From an uncultured Oscillospiraceae bacterium (lineage in GTDB: Bacteria > Bacillota > Clostridia > Oscillospirales > Oscillospiraceae): a DNA stretch of 47,607 nt. The number at the start of each line of letters is the position of its first letter. Position 1 is the stretch's first letter. Position numbers and translations under genes: made by a program. Positions 1-10,245 of the stretch are shown in pieces. The stretch is taken from the NCBI GenBank assembly GCA_904419145.1, contig CAJFQQ010000020.1:1-47607 (forward strand), given 5' to 3'. The notes under the pieces are model-generated. The model worked only from the letters and a program-made list of their open reading frames with translations, was not told the DNA's origin and made no database searches.

Positions 1-1831
<1,831 letters not shown>

Positions 1832-1849
1832 CACTTCCTGGGGATATAT

Positions 1850-1895
1850 GTCATAAAACCGCCCCGTCCTTTTAAGGACGGGGCGGTTTTATGAC
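1850..1895. terminator. Bidirectional intrinsic terminator between ppdK and the PepSY gene
   Basis: A perfect 22-bp inverted repeat (1850-1871 and 1874-1895) has a GC core CCGCCCCGTCC and A/T-rich outer arms, so a U-run follows the GC stem on either strand. It ends ppdK on the plus strand and the PepSY-like gene on the minus strand, which converge here. Confidence 0.93.
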
Positions 1896-1990
1896 ATGCC
1901 AAGGGATGCAAGAATCGCAGGACAGGGATAGGAGAAACGGCACAAAGACGCCTGCGCGGCCATACACCGCAGATGTTTTGGACAGGGTAG

Positions 1991-2299
1991 TCAGTCCCAA
2001 TAGCCATAGCTGGCCTGATTGCTTTCCATTCCGGTAACTGAGCCAAACGGGCTGATTTCCACTTCGTACCAGACATCGCCGTTTCGGATGTCGTAGCTGT
2101 ATTCATTCCAGAACCCCTCCCGGTCGATCTCCTGGGCGACGATTTCGCCGCCGCCAGTTGCTGCCAGCGCAATCTCCTGTGCCCTGGCAGCATCCACGCG
2201 AAATACCAGTGATCCGATCAATACGACCAACAAAACTGCGATTGCCGCCACACCACCAAGCGCGAGCATACGCTTTTTCCCTGTTAATTTCTTAAACAT
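1991..2299 (-). CDS. Small membrane-anchored PepSY-like protein
   Basis: A 102-residue protein starting at ATG 2297-2299, chosen because GGAGG lies 8-14 bases upstream; a longer frame upstream has no such site and reads into the hairpin region. Residues 1-12 are basic (MFKKLTGKKR), residues 13-32 form one hydrophobic segment (signal anchor), and the remainder looks like a single PepSY domain: AQEIALAATGGGEIV, then WYEVEISPFGSVTGME. PepSY domains are found in peptidase propeptides and envelope proteins and are thought to modulate peptidases or envelope processes. No specific function can be assigned. It lies after the lpd end of the gcv operon, separated by a long hairpin, so it is probably its own unit. 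Confidence 0.8.
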   Translation of the reverse strand: MFKKLTGKKRMLALGGVAAIAVLLVVLIGSLVFRVDAARAQEIALAATGGGEIVAQEIDREGFWNEYSYDIRNGDVWYEVEISPFGSVTGMESNQASYGYWD

Positions 2300-2410
2300 G
2301 AATAGAACTCCTCCATTTCGCAGATTGGACAAGCAAAGCCCTTCTATCCTTATGAATGCGAGGAACGGTTGTTTTATTGCAGGGGGAAAAAATTTTGTAG
2401 AGAGTAAACG

Positions 2411-2458
2411 GCAGAGATATGGGCGTCTCAAAATCTCAGACGGTCCCATATCTCTGCC
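2411..2458 (-). terminator. Long hairpin after lpd
   Basis: A long inverted repeat: outer arms GGCAGAGATATGGG (2411-2424) and CCCATATCTCTGCC (2445-2458), with inner arms CGTCT/AGACG and a 2-base bulge. On the minus strand an A/T-rich stretch including TTTTTT follows about 15 bases later, so it may terminate the gcv operon, although the U-run is not adjacent. Confidence 0.6.
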
Positions 2459-2487
2459 TCTGCTTTCAAGAAAGAAAGGATGCTGTG

Positions 2488-3858
2488 TTACCCTGTCAGC
2501 TTCTCCAGCAGGTCCTCCAGCGCCTCGCCTATCCCCTCGTCAAAGGTGGGGTGGGGGCGCATGACATGGAGAAGCTGTTCTGTGGTCAGTCCATTCACTA
2601 CGGCGGCAGTGAACTGGGAGACCAGGTCCGTGGCCCGCTGGCACATCAGCTGGGCGCCCAGGACCGCGCCGCTCTCCCGGTCGGCCACCACCTTGATAAA
2701 GCCTCGCTGGCCGCTGGCGATGACCGTCCTGCCGTTGGAGAACATGACATACTTTCCGACCTTGACCGCCCGGCCGGCGGCCTTGGCCTCGTCGGCGGTG
2801 AGCCCCACGGAAGCGATCTCCGGGTCGGTATAGACGCAGGAGGGGATGGTCCGCAGATCGGTCAGAGGCGCGCGGCCCGCCAGACGGTCGGCACAGGCGG
2901 TACCCTGGGCGGCCGCCACATGGGCCAGCTGGATCTGGGCGGTGACGTCGCCGGCGGCATACACGCCGGGCATACTGGTCTGCCCGGTCTCGTCGGTCAG
3001 GATGCGCCCCCGCTCCATCTCCAGGGAGACGCCTTCCCCAAACAGTCCCGCCGTGTTGGGGCGGCGGCCGATGGCGCAGAGCACGGCATCTCCAATGGCC
3101 TGCTCCGGCTGGCCCTTCCAGGTGTAGGAGACGGCCAGCTGGCCGTCCTCCCGGCGCGCCGCAGAGGTGACCATGGCCCCGGCTGCCACGGCAATGCCCC
3201 GCTTTTTGAAGATCATGGCAAGATTCTGTCCGATCTCCCGGTCCAGATTGGGGAGGAGCCGGTCCATGGCCTCCAGAACGGTCACCTGGCAGCCCAGTGC
3301 GCTGTAGAGAGAGGCCAGCTCCACCCCGATAACCCCGCCGCCGATGATCACCAGGGACGCCGGGAGCGGCTGCCCGCCCGCCAGCAGTTCGTCGGAGGTC
3401 ACCGCCAGCTCCAGGCCCGGAATCGGGGGCCGGGCGGGAATAGAGCCGGTGGCGATCAAAATGTGGTCCGCGGTGTAGGTGGCATCGCCTACCGCCACGA
3501 CGCCGGGGCCCAGGATGGTTCCGGTCCCCCGGAGCAGCTCCACCTTTTTCTGGCGAAACAGGGCCTCGATGCCGCCGCGCAGCTGCTCCACCACCGCGTC
3601 CTTTCGGCGCCATGCGGCAGACGGGTTCACCCGGACCGCCCCGGCCTCCACACCGATGGCGGCGCCGTCCCGGGCGGCCTGGGCCACCTCCGCCGTGTGG
3701 AGCAGGGCCTTGGTGGGGATGCAGCCCCGGTTGAGGCAGGTCCCGCCCACCTCCCGGTTCTCCACAACCGCAGTTTTCAGCCCCAGCTTCGCCGCCCGCA
3801 GCGCGGCGGTGTAGCCGCCGGGGCCCGCGCCAATCACAATCAAGGAATAGTCACGCAT
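2488..3858 (-). CDS. lpdA: Dihydrolipoamide dehydrogenase (L protein)
   Basis: The FAD flavoenzyme that reoxidises the dihydrolipoyl arm of GcvH with NAD+. The 456 residues match the family length of about 450-475. It opens with the FAD Rossmann motif VIGAGPGGYTAALRAAKLG, then the redox disulfide GGTCLNRGCIPTKALL (two Cys five apart, near residues 41-46), a second NAD-binding motif VIIGGGVIGVELASLYSALG, the FAD-binding AAGDVTAQIQLAHVAAAQG, and the C-terminal catalytic HPTFDEGIGEAL (His/Glu pair). ATG 3856-3858 has GGGAGG close upstream. It is the last gene of the glycine cleavage operon, 24 bases after gcvPB, so it most likely serves this complex rather than a pyruvate dehydrogenase, no gene of which is visible. 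Confidence 0.96.
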   Translation of the reverse strand: MRDYSLIVIGAGPGGYTAALRAAKLGLKTAVVENREVGGTCLNRGCIPTKALLHTAEVAQAARDGAAIGVEAGAVRVNPSAAWRRKDAVVEQLRGGIEALFRQKKVELLRGTGTILGPGVVAVGDATYTADHILIATGSIPARPPIPGLELAVTSDELLAGGQPLPASLVIIGGGVIGVELASLYSALGCQVTVLEAMDRLLPNLDREIGQNLAMIFKKRGIAVAAGAMVTSAARREDGQLAVSYTWKGQPEQAIGDAVLCAIGRRPNTAGLFGEGVSLEMERGRILTDETGQTSMPGVYAAGDVTAQIQLAHVAAAQGTACADRLAGRAPLTDLRTIPSCVYTDPEIASVGLTADEAKAAGRAVKVGKYVMFSNGRTVIASGQRGFIKVVADRESGAVLGAQLMCQRATDLVSQFTAAVVNGLTTEQLLHVMRPHPTFDEGIGEALEDLLEKLTG

Positions 3859-3882
3859 ACATGCCTCCCAACTGCATGCCGG

Positions 3883-5316
3883 CTACTGCGGCGCTTTTTC
3901 ATAGCGCAGCACCGGGTTCCGGGCCGCGCCCACCTCGTCCAGCCGCCCTACCGGGGTGGTTTTGGGGGCGTCGTGGAGGGCCTGGGGGTCCGTGTGGGCC
4001 AGCTCCCACAGCGACAGGAACACATCGCAGGCCTCGTCGATGGCCTCCCGGCTCTCCGTCTCCGTGGGCTCCGCCATAAGGGCCTCGTGGACGATGAGGG
4101 GGAAGTACATGGTCGGGGGATGGATGCCGTGGTCCAAAAGTCCCTTGGCGACGTCCATGGCGGAGACGCCGGTCTCCTCTTTTAGTTTCGAGAGGTCCAT
4201 GACAAACTCGTGCATGCACCGCTCCCCGCAGGCCATGGCGTACTTCTCCCGCAGGCGGTGCATCATGTAGTTGGCATTGAGCACCGCGTTCTCCGCCGCC
4301 TCGGGGATGCCCTCCTTCCCCAAGGTCAGGAGGTAGGTCAGGGCCTTCACCACCACGGTAAAGTTGCCGTAGAAGTCCTTGACCCGGCCGATGGAGTGCT
4401 CCGGCTTTACGAGATGGTAGCCGTCCTCCCCCTTCTCCACTATCGGGCTGGGCAGGAAGGGCATCAGGAAGTCCTTGCAGCCCACAGCCCCGGCGCCGGG
4501 GCCGCCGCCCCCGTGGGGGGTGGAGAAGGTCTTGTGGAGGTTCAGGTGCACCACGTCGAAGCCCATGTCGCCGGGCCGGACAATGCCCATCACCGCGTTG
4601 AGGTTGGCCCCGTCGTAGTAGCACAGGCCCCCGGCGTCGTGGACGATCTTCGTGATCTCCAGGATGTGCTTTTCAAAGATGCCCAGGGTGTTGGGGTTGG
4701 TGAGCATGAGGCCGGCGGTGTCTGGCCCCGCAGCGGAGCGCAGGGCCTCCACATCCACACACCCGTCGGGGGTGGAGGGGATGTTTACCACCGTGTACCC
4801 CACCATGGCCGCCGAGGCCGGGTTGGTGCCGTGGGCGGAGTCGGGGACCAGGATCTTGGTCCGCCCTGTGTCCCCCCGGTGATGGTGGTAGGCCTTGATG
4901 AGCAGCAGGCCCGTAAACTCCCCGTGGGCGCCAGCGGCGGGCTGGAAGGTCATGGCGTCCATGCCGGTGACCTCCTCCAGCAGGTCCGCCGCCTGGCCGT
5001 AGACCGCGAGACAGCCCTGGACCGTCTCCTCTCCCTGGAGGGGGTGGATGGCGGTGAAGCCCGGCAGGGCGGCCATGTCCTCGTTGATCTTGGGGTTGTA
5101 TTTCATGGTGCAAGATCCCAGGGGGTAAAACCCGTCGTTGACCCCGTGGACCTGCTTGCACAGGGCGGTGTAGTGGCGGGTCACCTCGGTCTCCGATACC
5201 TCCGGCAGCTCCAGTTCGGCCTTCCGGGGGCGGGACAGGGTGACTTCCGGCACGTCACAGCCGGGCAGCAGGCTCAGATGGCGGCCCGGCGCACCTTTTT
5301 CAAAAATCAGTTGCAT
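3883..5316 (-). CDS. gcvPB: Glycine dehydrogenase (decarboxylating) subunit 2, P-protein beta
   Basis: The PLP-carrying subunit of the split P-protein, which decarboxylates glycine and passes the aminomethyl group to lipoyl-GcvH. The protein is 477 residues from ATG 5314-5316; this start follows GGGAGGTG at good spacing and sits one base beyond the gcvPA stop. Evidence includes the N-terminal EVTRHYTALCKQVHGVNDG, YPLGSCTMKYNP, the central DSAHGTNPASAAM, and the PLP-lysine site NLHKTFSTPHGGGGPG. The C-terminal part has the usual FVMDLSKLKEETG and PTMYFPLIVHEALM. Its partner gcvPA lies immediately upstream, a pairing that is standard in Bacillota. Confidence 0.97.
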   Translation of the reverse strand: MQLIFEKGAPGRHLSLLPGCDVPEVTLSRPRKAELELPEVSETEVTRHYTALCKQVHGVNDGFYPLGSCTMKYNPKINEDMAALPGFTAIHPLQGEETVQGCLAVYGQAADLLEEVTGMDAMTFQPAAGAHGEFTGLLLIKAYHHHRGDTGRTKILVPDSAHGTNPASAAMVGYTVVNIPSTPDGCVDVEALRSAAGPDTAGLMLTNPNTLGIFEKHILEITKIVHDAGGLCYYDGANLNAVMGIVRPGDMGFDVVHLNLHKTFSTPHGGGGPGAGAVGCKDFLMPFLPSPIVEKGEDGYHLVKPEHSIGRVKDFYGNFTVVVKALTYLLTLGKEGIPEAAENAVLNANYMMHRLREKYAMACGERCMHEFVMDLSKLKEETGVSAMDVAKGLLDHGIHPPTMYFPLIVHEALMAEPTETESREAIDEACDVFLSLWELAHTDPQALHDAPKTTPVGRLDEVGAARNPVLRYEKAPQ

Positions 5317-5317
5317 C

Positions 5318-6625
5318 TTACAGCACCTCCCGGATGATGGCAACAGCCCGGTCCAGTTCCTCCCGGCTCACCACCTCGGTGACGCACCAGAGGATGCCTC
5401 CCTCCACCGGAAGGCCCCCCAGGATACCGGCGCCGTCCAGGGCCTTCAGCACCTTCTCCGTGTCGGGGCAGGATGTGACAAACTCGTGGAAGAACTCCCC
5501 GGCGTGGAGGCGCTTCATCCCCAGGGCCTCCAGCTGCTGTGCGAAATAGTGGGCCTTGGACATGGACAGGGTGGCCGCCTGCTTCAGGCCGTCCGGCCCC
5601 ATGGCGGTGAGGTACACCGCCGCCGTCAGGGCGCACAGGGCCTGGTTGGAGCAGATGTTGCTGCTGGCCTTCTCCCGGCGAATGTGCTGCTCCCGGGCGG
5701 TGAGGGTCAGGACGTAGCCGATGCGGCCCTCCTTGTCGTGGGTCTGGCCCACAATGCGGCCGGGGAGCTTTCGGAACATGGCCTTGGTGGCGGCCATGAA
5801 GCCCAGGTACGGCCCGCCGAAGCTGAGGTCCATGCCCAGGGGCTGGCCCTCGCCCACGGCCACGTCGGCGCCGCACTCCCCGGGGGTCTCCATCACCGCG
5901 CAGGCGATGGGGTTGACGCCCATGACGTACTTGGCGCCGGCAGCGTGGACGATCTCGCCGATGGCGGCGGCGTCCTCCAGATTGCCGTAAAAGTTTGGCT
6001 GCTGGAGGTAGAAGCAGGCCGCGTCCTCCCCCAGAAGGGATCGCAGCGCCTCCAGGTCGGTCCGGCCCTCCTTCTCCGGCACCGCGATCAGCTCCGTGTT
6101 GGAGCCGAAACAGTAGGTCCGCATGACCTCGATGGTCTGGGGGTTGGCGCAGGCGGAGACATAGGCCCGCGTCCGCTTGCGGTCTTTGCACATGGCGATG
6201 GACTCCGCGGCGGCGGTGGCCCCGTCGTAGACGGAGGCGTTGGACACGTCCATGCCGGTGAGGGCGCAGATCATAGTCTGGTATTCAAAGATGGACTGCA
6301 AAATCCCCTGGCTGATCTCCGCCTGATAGGGGGTGTAGGCGGTGACCAGCTCCTCCCGGCTGGTGATGCTTTTCACCACCGCGGGGATGAAGTGGCGATA
6401 GGCCCCGGCTCCCCGGAGGATGGTGGGATAACTGCGGTTTTCCGCGGCCAGGGCGGTAACCTTCCGGCGCACCTCCCACTCGCTCAGGCCGCTGGGCAGG
6501 CGGAGCCCATCCCGGATTTTCATCGACTCCGGCACATCCCGGTACAGGTCCGCCATCGTCCCCAGCCCCATAGCCGCCAGCATCTCCTGGCGCTGGGCCG
6601 GGGTGTTGGGTACATAGCTTCCCAT
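5318..6625 (-). CDS. gcvPA: Glycine dehydrogenase (decarboxylating) subunit 1, P-protein alpha
   Basis: The non-PLP-lysine half of the split glycine dehydrogenase, forming the heterotetrameric P-protein with GcvPB. It has 435 residues, close to the usual 440-450. Diagnostic stretches are the N-terminal YVPNTPAQRQEMLAAMG, the middle FIPAVVKSITSREELVTAYT PY-type motif (near residues 78-100), PYQAEISQGILQSIFEYQTM, and GMDVSNASVYDGATAAAES. ATG 6623-6625 is preceded by a GGGGAGGA Shine-Dalgarno. It follows gcvH by 26 bases and its stop abuts the gcvPB start, indicating translational coupling. Confidence 0.97.
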   Translation of the reverse strand: MGSYVPNTPAQRQEMLAAMGLGTMADLYRDVPESMKIRDGLRLPSGLSEWEVRRKVTALAAENRSYPTILRGAGAYRHFIPAVVKSITSREELVTAYTPYQAEISQGILQSIFEYQTMICALTGMDVSNASVYDGATAAAESIAMCKDRKRTRAYVSACANPQTIEVMRTYCFGSNTELIAVPEKEGRTDLEALRSLLGEDAACFYLQQPNFYGNLEDAAAIGEIVHAAGAKYVMGVNPIACAVMETPGECGADVAVGEGQPLGMDLSFGGPYLGFMAATKAMFRKLPGRIVGQTHDKEGRIGYVLTLTAREQHIRREKASSNICSNQALCALTAAVYLTAMGPDGLKQAATLSMSKAHYFAQQLEALGMKRLHAGEFFHEFVTSCPDTEKVLKALDGAGILGGLPVEGGILWCVTEVVSREELDRAVAIIREVL

Positions 6626-6651
6626 ATGGGTCCTCCCCTCTCTCCAGCCCG

Positions 6652-7026
6652 TTACTGGGCGATGAACGCCTCGTAGGCGGCGGCGTCCATCAGCTCCTCC
6701 TGGTCGGTGATCTGGTCGATCTTGGCAATCCAGGCGTCATAGGGGGCCTCGTTGAGCTGCTCCGGGGCGTCCAGCAAGGCCTCATTGACCTCCGCCACCA
6801 CGCCGGTGACCGGGCTCATCACATCGGACACCGCCTTCACAGACTCCACGTCGCAGAAGGCCTCCTCCTTGGTGACAGCGTCTCCCACGATCGGCAGATT
6901 GATGAACACCAGGTCCCCCAGCTCCCCCTGGGCAAAGTCGGTGATGCCCACCAGGGCGGTGGTGTCGTCCAGCAGTTTGACCCACTCGTGGGACTTGGAA
7001 TACTTCAATTCAGCGGGAAAGTTCAT
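6652..7026 (-). CDS. gcvH: Glycine cleavage system H protein
   Basis: Lipoyl carrier protein that shuttles the aminomethyl intermediate between P, T and L proteins. The 124 residues match the family. The lipoylation site is the Lys in [17 protein letters not shown], and [14 protein letters not shown] is the typical N-terminus. ATG 7024-7026 is preceded by AAAGGAGGATTT, a near-ideal ribosome-binding site. A 73-base gap separates it from the SHMT-like coding part upstream. No dedicated lipoate ligase is visible in the window. Confidence 0.97.
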   Translation of the reverse strand: MNFPAELKYSKSHEWVKLLDDTTALVGITDFAQGELGDLVFINLPIVGDAVTKEEAFCDVESVKAVSDVMSPVTGVVAEVNEALLDAPEQLNEAPYDAWIAKIDQITDQEELMDAAAYEAFIAQ

Positions 7027-7099
7027 GGATAAATCCTCCTTTAAGCAATATCTGTTTTATAAATATATTGTATCACTGGGGTTTGGTGCAGACAGGAAC

Positions 7100-8212
7100 T
7101 TACACACCTGTTGTCTTGGCCAGATTCTCCAGGGCAGCCTCCACCTCGCCGTCGCTGAAGCAGTAGCGCATCTCCTGGTACTTCCCGCGGAGTTTTGCGA
7201 CCTCGTCGCCCACTTCCTTTCCCCGAAGAATGCAGTCGGCCATCAGGCCGGAGAGCTCCTCAAAGGCGGCGGCGTCAAATCCGAAGCGGGTCATCTCGTT
7301 AACGCCCATGCGCAGGGCGCCGGAGGCGGTGAAGCCCTCCTCGTCCGGGGTGGCCTGGTAGTTGGCGATGATGTTGTTGCGCTCCAGCCGCTCGGCCACC
7401 TCCGGGCCGGTGCCGTAGCCCACGGAGACGATGACCTGGTGGGTCTCGGTGTAGTCAATGGCGGGATCTCCGGCCACATCCAGCCCCGCGGCCTTCAAAC
7501 TTTTTGCGAAGGACTTGGCGTTCTCCACCACCGCCTTCTGGTACTGGTCCTTGTACTGATTCATCTCATAGGCCGCCATCAAAAGGCCCAGCTGGGTGCC
7601 CAGGTGGTGGTTGGACACGCTCCCCGGGAAGGCACGGCTCTCGATGGTCTCCCACAGGCCGTATTTCAGGTCCTCCTTCTGGTAGTTGACGCCGATAACG
7701 CCCCGCTGGGGGCCGAAGAAGGTCTTGTGGGTGGACCCGGTGACGATCTCCGCTCCCTCCTGGAAGGGCTTCTGGAAGTAGTCGCCGATGAGCCCCAGCA
7801 CGTGGGCCATGTCGTACATGATGGTGGTGGGGATCTTCTCGGCATCCACAAACTGCCGGATGGCCGCCACAGGCTCCTTGTGGAGCACCATGCTCTTGCC
7901 GAAAATAATGAGCTCCGGCCGGTACTGCGCGATGATCTTTTTGGTCTCCTCCACGTCGATCTTATAGATGTTGTCCCGGCACACCGGGAAATTCACAATG
8001 GCGTGGCGCTCGGTCACCGGGTCAATGGCGATGTAGTCGTGGAGGGCCCCCATGGGCTGGGCGGAGAGGTGGCCGCCCTTGATGATGTGGTTGTTGAGGA
8101 CGTAGCCCAGGCGCTTCATATCGTGCTTGCGGTCCAGGCGGTTTTTGAAGTCCATCAGGGCGGAGAACACCGCCATGTTGCTCATCTGGCCGCTGATGAC
8201 CCGGGTTTCCAC
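7100..8212 (-). CDS. Serine hydroxymethyltransferase-like domain, C-terminal part of the broken GcvT-SHMT fusion
   Basis: PLP-dependent SHMT-like protein (glycine + methylene-THF to serine + THF). This frame holds all but the N-terminus of the fold: SEVETRVISGQMSNMAVFS, HYDYIAIDP-like substrate region, MYDMAHVLGLIGDYF, and the PLP-lysine motif TGSTHKTFFGPQRGVIG. The first plausible start is GTG 8210-8212, but homology extends upstream as F-L-G-C-S (codons from 8230) with no good ribosome-binding site. The missing N-terminus (NLIPSETTPSRAVRLL and FRYAEHKK) lies in the other frame at the end of the gcvT gene. The two pieces are therefore one gene interrupted by a frameshift. It differs from classical GlyA (SETTPS for SENxxS, FYYQGT), so it is a divergent SHMT branch. 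Whether the fragment is translated or active cannot be told from sequence. Confidence 0.8.
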   Translation of the reverse strand: METRVISGQMSNMAVFSALMDFKNRLDRKHDMKRLGYVLNNHIIKGGHLSAQPMGALHDYIAIDPVTERHAIVNFPVCRDNIYKIDVEETKKIIAQYRPELIIFGKSMVLHKEPVAAIRQFVDAEKIPTTIMYDMAHVLGLIGDYFQKPFQEGAEIVTGSTHKTFFGPQRGVIGVNYQKEDLKYGLWETIESRAFPGSVSNHHLGTQLGLLMAAYEMNQYKDQYQKAVVENAKSFAKSLKAAGLDVAGDPAIDYTETHQVIVSVGYGTGPEVAERLERNNIIANYQATPDEEGFTASGALRMGVNEMTRFGFDAAAFEELSGLMADCILRGKEVGDEVAKLRGKYQEMRYCFSDGEVEAALENLAKTTGV

Positions 8213-9735
8213 CTCGCTGCAGCCGAGGAATCCACCAGCAGCTGCTCCACCTGGTCGATGAACTTGGTGCCCTGGTAGTAGAACACATCGGCGTCATAGA
8301 AGCTTTTGACCTTCTTGTGCTCGGCGTAGCGGAAGGAGGGGTCGGACATGCTGAGGAGCCGCACGGCCCGGGAGGGGGTCGTTTCTGAGGGGATTAGGTT
8401 CACGCACCGCTCCTGCCGCCAGGCGTGGTTCTCCGCCGCCTTTTGCAGCAGCTCCAGGGCTGCCGGGCGGCGGTCCGCCGCCGGCGCTGCCTCCTCGTCC
8501 TCATCGGGGGCATAGAGGATGGGCCGGGCGTAGGGGGGCGCGTCGGAGCGCAGGTGGTAGGGCGGGATCACTGCGGCGATGCGGCGGCCCCGGATATCCA
8601 CCTCCACCCGGTCCTCGTCCAGCACGTCGCTGGCGATGTAGGCCAGACCAATGGCCCGCATGGCGCTCTGCTCCAGAATGACCGTCTCCAGGCCCTCCCC
8701 CTCGTGGGTGTAATAGGGGACCATGGTGCCGCTGGTGACATAGCCGATCTGCTCCTCGCCCCGGTAGACCGGCATCCCGGCCCGCATAACGCCCCGGCCC
8801 AAAAGGGCGATAGGGCGGATGCGCCGGGGCAGCACCGAGAGGTCGGAGAAATCCCGGTCCATGATGCGCCGATAGGCGGCATACTGCGCTTCCAGGGGGC
8901 CGCGGCCCACGTAATTCCCCTTCTGCTCCGAGAAGCTTACGGCGAATTTGGCCACCGGAACGGCAAACACGGGGATCTCCCGCCCCTCCGGATCGGCACC
9001 CAGCTCGTGGCCATAGAGGGGAAGCCCCGCCTCCAGACGCAGGGTGTCCCGGGCGCCCAGACCCGCGGGTTTCGCCCCCAGCTCCACCAGACGGTTCCAG
9101 AGCCAGGCGGCGTGGGCGCTCCCGATATACACCTCGTAGCCGATGGGCTCCCCGGTGTAGCCGGTCTTGGCCACCCGGACGGTGTGCCCCTCAAAGGAGA
9201 GGGTGTTCAGCGCGTTTTTCACCGGCTCGGTGATCTGCTCCCCGCCGGAGAGGACCATCAGCAGCTCCTTGGCCTTGGGGCCCTGGACGGCGATGGCCGC
9301 CACATCGGCGGTGATGACCGTCATTCTGGCGTCGAATGCCTTGATCTGCTCCTCCAGATGGGCCAGATCCTTGTCGGTGTTGGCGGCGTTTACCACCAGG
9401 AGGTAGCGGTCCGCTTCGAAGCGGTACAGATAGGCGTCGTCCACGGCGCCGCCGCTTTCGTTGGGGATGATGGCGTACTGGGCCTGATTGACGTCCAGGG
9501 CCAGCACGTTGCTGGAGAGCACATGCTGCAAAAAGGGGACAGCCTCCGGTCCGTCTACCAGGATGCGGCCCATGTGGGACACGTCAAAGAGGCTGCAGAA
9601 GTGCCGGGTGTACAGGTGCTCGGCCACAATATCTGTGGGGTACTTGATGGGCATTTCCCAGCCGCCGAAGTCCACCATGGTGGCGCCGGCGGCCACGTGC
9701 ACATCATACAGCTGGGTCCGCTTCAACTCGCTCAT
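8182..9735 (-). CDS. gcvT: Aminomethyltransferase (T protein) fused to SHMT N-terminus, frameshifted at the 3' end
   Basis: The T protein releases ammonia and transfers the methylene group from aminomethyl-GcvH to THF. It is 517 residues from ATG 9733-9735 (GGAGGAAC upstream); ordinary GcvT is about 360-370. Residues 1 to about 375 are GcvT: TMVDFGGWEMPIKYP, LFDVSHMGRILVDG, GGAVDDAYLYRFEADRY, AKTGYTGEPIGYEVY and RLEAGLPLYGHEL. An acidic, Ala-rich linker (YAPDEDEEAAPAADRRP) follows, then from about residue 415 the start of an SHMT-like domain: ERCVNLIPSETTPSRAVRLL, SFRYAEHKK, FYYQGTKFIDQVEQLL. Near residue 500 the frame is lost and ends after a short nonhomologous tail (SSAAARWKPGSSAAR), while the SHMT homology continues in another frame. 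The GcvT part looks intact. It is the first gene after the glycine riboswitch. Confidence 0.93.
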   Translation of the reverse strand: MSELKRTQLYDVHVAAGATMVDFGGWEMPIKYPTDIVAEHLYTRHFCSLFDVSHMGRILVDGPEAVPFLQHVLSSNVLALDVNQAQYAIIPNESGGAVDDAYLYRFEADRYLLVVNAANTDKDLAHLEEQIKAFDARMTVITADVAAIAVQGPKAKELLMVLSGGEQITEPVKNALNTLSFEGHTVRVAKTGYTGEPIGYEVYIGSAHAAWLWNRLVELGAKPAGLGARDTLRLEAGLPLYGHELGADPEGREIPVFAVPVAKFAVSFSEQKGNYVGRGPLEAQYAAYRRIMDRDFSDLSVLPRRIRPIALLGRGVMRAGMPVYRGEEQIGYVTSGTMVPYYTHEGEGLETVILEQSAMRAIGLAYIASDVLDEDRVEVDIRGRRIAAVIPPYHLRSDAPPYARPILYAPDEDEEAAPAADRRPAALELLQKAAENHAWRQERCVNLIPSETTPSRAVRLLSMSDPSFRYAEHKKVKSFYDADVFYYQGTKFIDQVEQLLVDSSAAARWKPGSSAAR

Positions 9736-9787
9736 TGCAGGTTCCTCCATTCTTCCTCTCGGATACCGTCCGTGGTCAGGACGGAGC

Positions 9788-9830
9788 AAAATAAAACAGA
9801 GGCGCGACGAGTTCCTTCGTCACGCCTCTG
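9788..9830 (-). terminator. Riboswitch-controlled intrinsic terminator upstream of gcvT
   Basis: On the minus strand a 14-bp stem (CAGAGGCGTGACGA paired with TCGTCGCGCCTCTG, one G-U) is followed by TTTTATTTT, about 50 bases before the gcvT start. It begins directly at the 3' edge of the glycine aptamer region, whose CAGAG segment overlaps the stem. This is the layout of an ON switch in which glycine binding disfavours termination. Confidence 0.88.
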
Positions 9831-9831
9831 T

Positions 9832-10000
9832 ACCTTTACCTGAGAGATTCCCGCTGGAGTAAATATGCCCTCCACGGTTGCCCCGCCGGTGCATTTCCAT
9901 GCTTTTCAGATTCGCGTCCCGATCCAGTCCTTTTACCTGAGAGAGTGTGGCATTGCTCCTTCGGTGCCGCCGGCAGGCGGACTCTCCTGAATCGTTCATT
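9832..10000 (-). promoter_or_regulatory. Glycine riboswitch of the gcv operon (canonical first aptamer, degenerate second)
   Basis: Read on the minus strand, the first aptamer (about 9994 to 9925) has the hallmark segments CAGGAGAGTCCG, CACCGAAGGAGCAATGCC and CTCTCAGGTAAAAGGAC. The second (about 9915 to 9832) keeps CTCTCAGGTAAAGGTAC and GGGGCAACC, but has CTGAAAAG where CTGGAGAG is expected and CCGGCGGGGCAA in place of CCGAAGG. The arrangement resembles a tandem glycine riboswitch or a singlet followed by a ghost aptamer. It leads into an intrinsic terminator and then gcvT. Confidence 0.93.
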
Positions 10001-10032
10001 CGCCTATTGAATTGTCGCCTCTGTTTGAAAAC

Positions 10033-10062
10033 AGCATAGCAAAGCGTCTCTTTGGTTGTCAA
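10033..10062 (-). promoter_or_regulatory. Promoter of the glycine cleavage operon
   Basis: On the minus strand TTGACA (10057-10062) and TATGCT (10033-10038) are 18 bases apart. Transcription would start near 10025, giving the full riboswitch in the leader. Confidence 0.8.
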
Positions 10063-10073
10063 GTGTCGTTATA

Positions 10074-10097
10074 GAATTCACAAAAATTTGTGAATTC
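10074..10097. repeat. Perfect 24-bp palindrome upstream of the gcv promoter
   Basis: Arms GAATTCACAAA and TTTGTGAATTC are separated by AA. It lies 11 bases upstream of the -35 hexamer of the gcv promoter. Its symmetry and position suit a dimeric regulator site; it has no adjacent U-run typical of a terminator. Confidence 0.6.
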
Positions 10098-10245
10098 TTA
10101 AAAACTTTTGCAGGGTATACTAGCAAATTCGCACAACGCAGTGGACGGAACCCATGGGTGGATGCAGTAAGGAGTGGTCCCGGCATATTGATGCCGCACT
10201 TGGAAAATGAGACGGCAAATCCAAACTGACCAGGGGACATATCGG

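Noticed and set aside
2419-6676. Long plus-strand open frames over lpd, gcvPB and gcvPA
   Set aside because: Composition is typical of antisense frames in GC-rich genes, and the minus strand encodes recognisable enzymes throughout.
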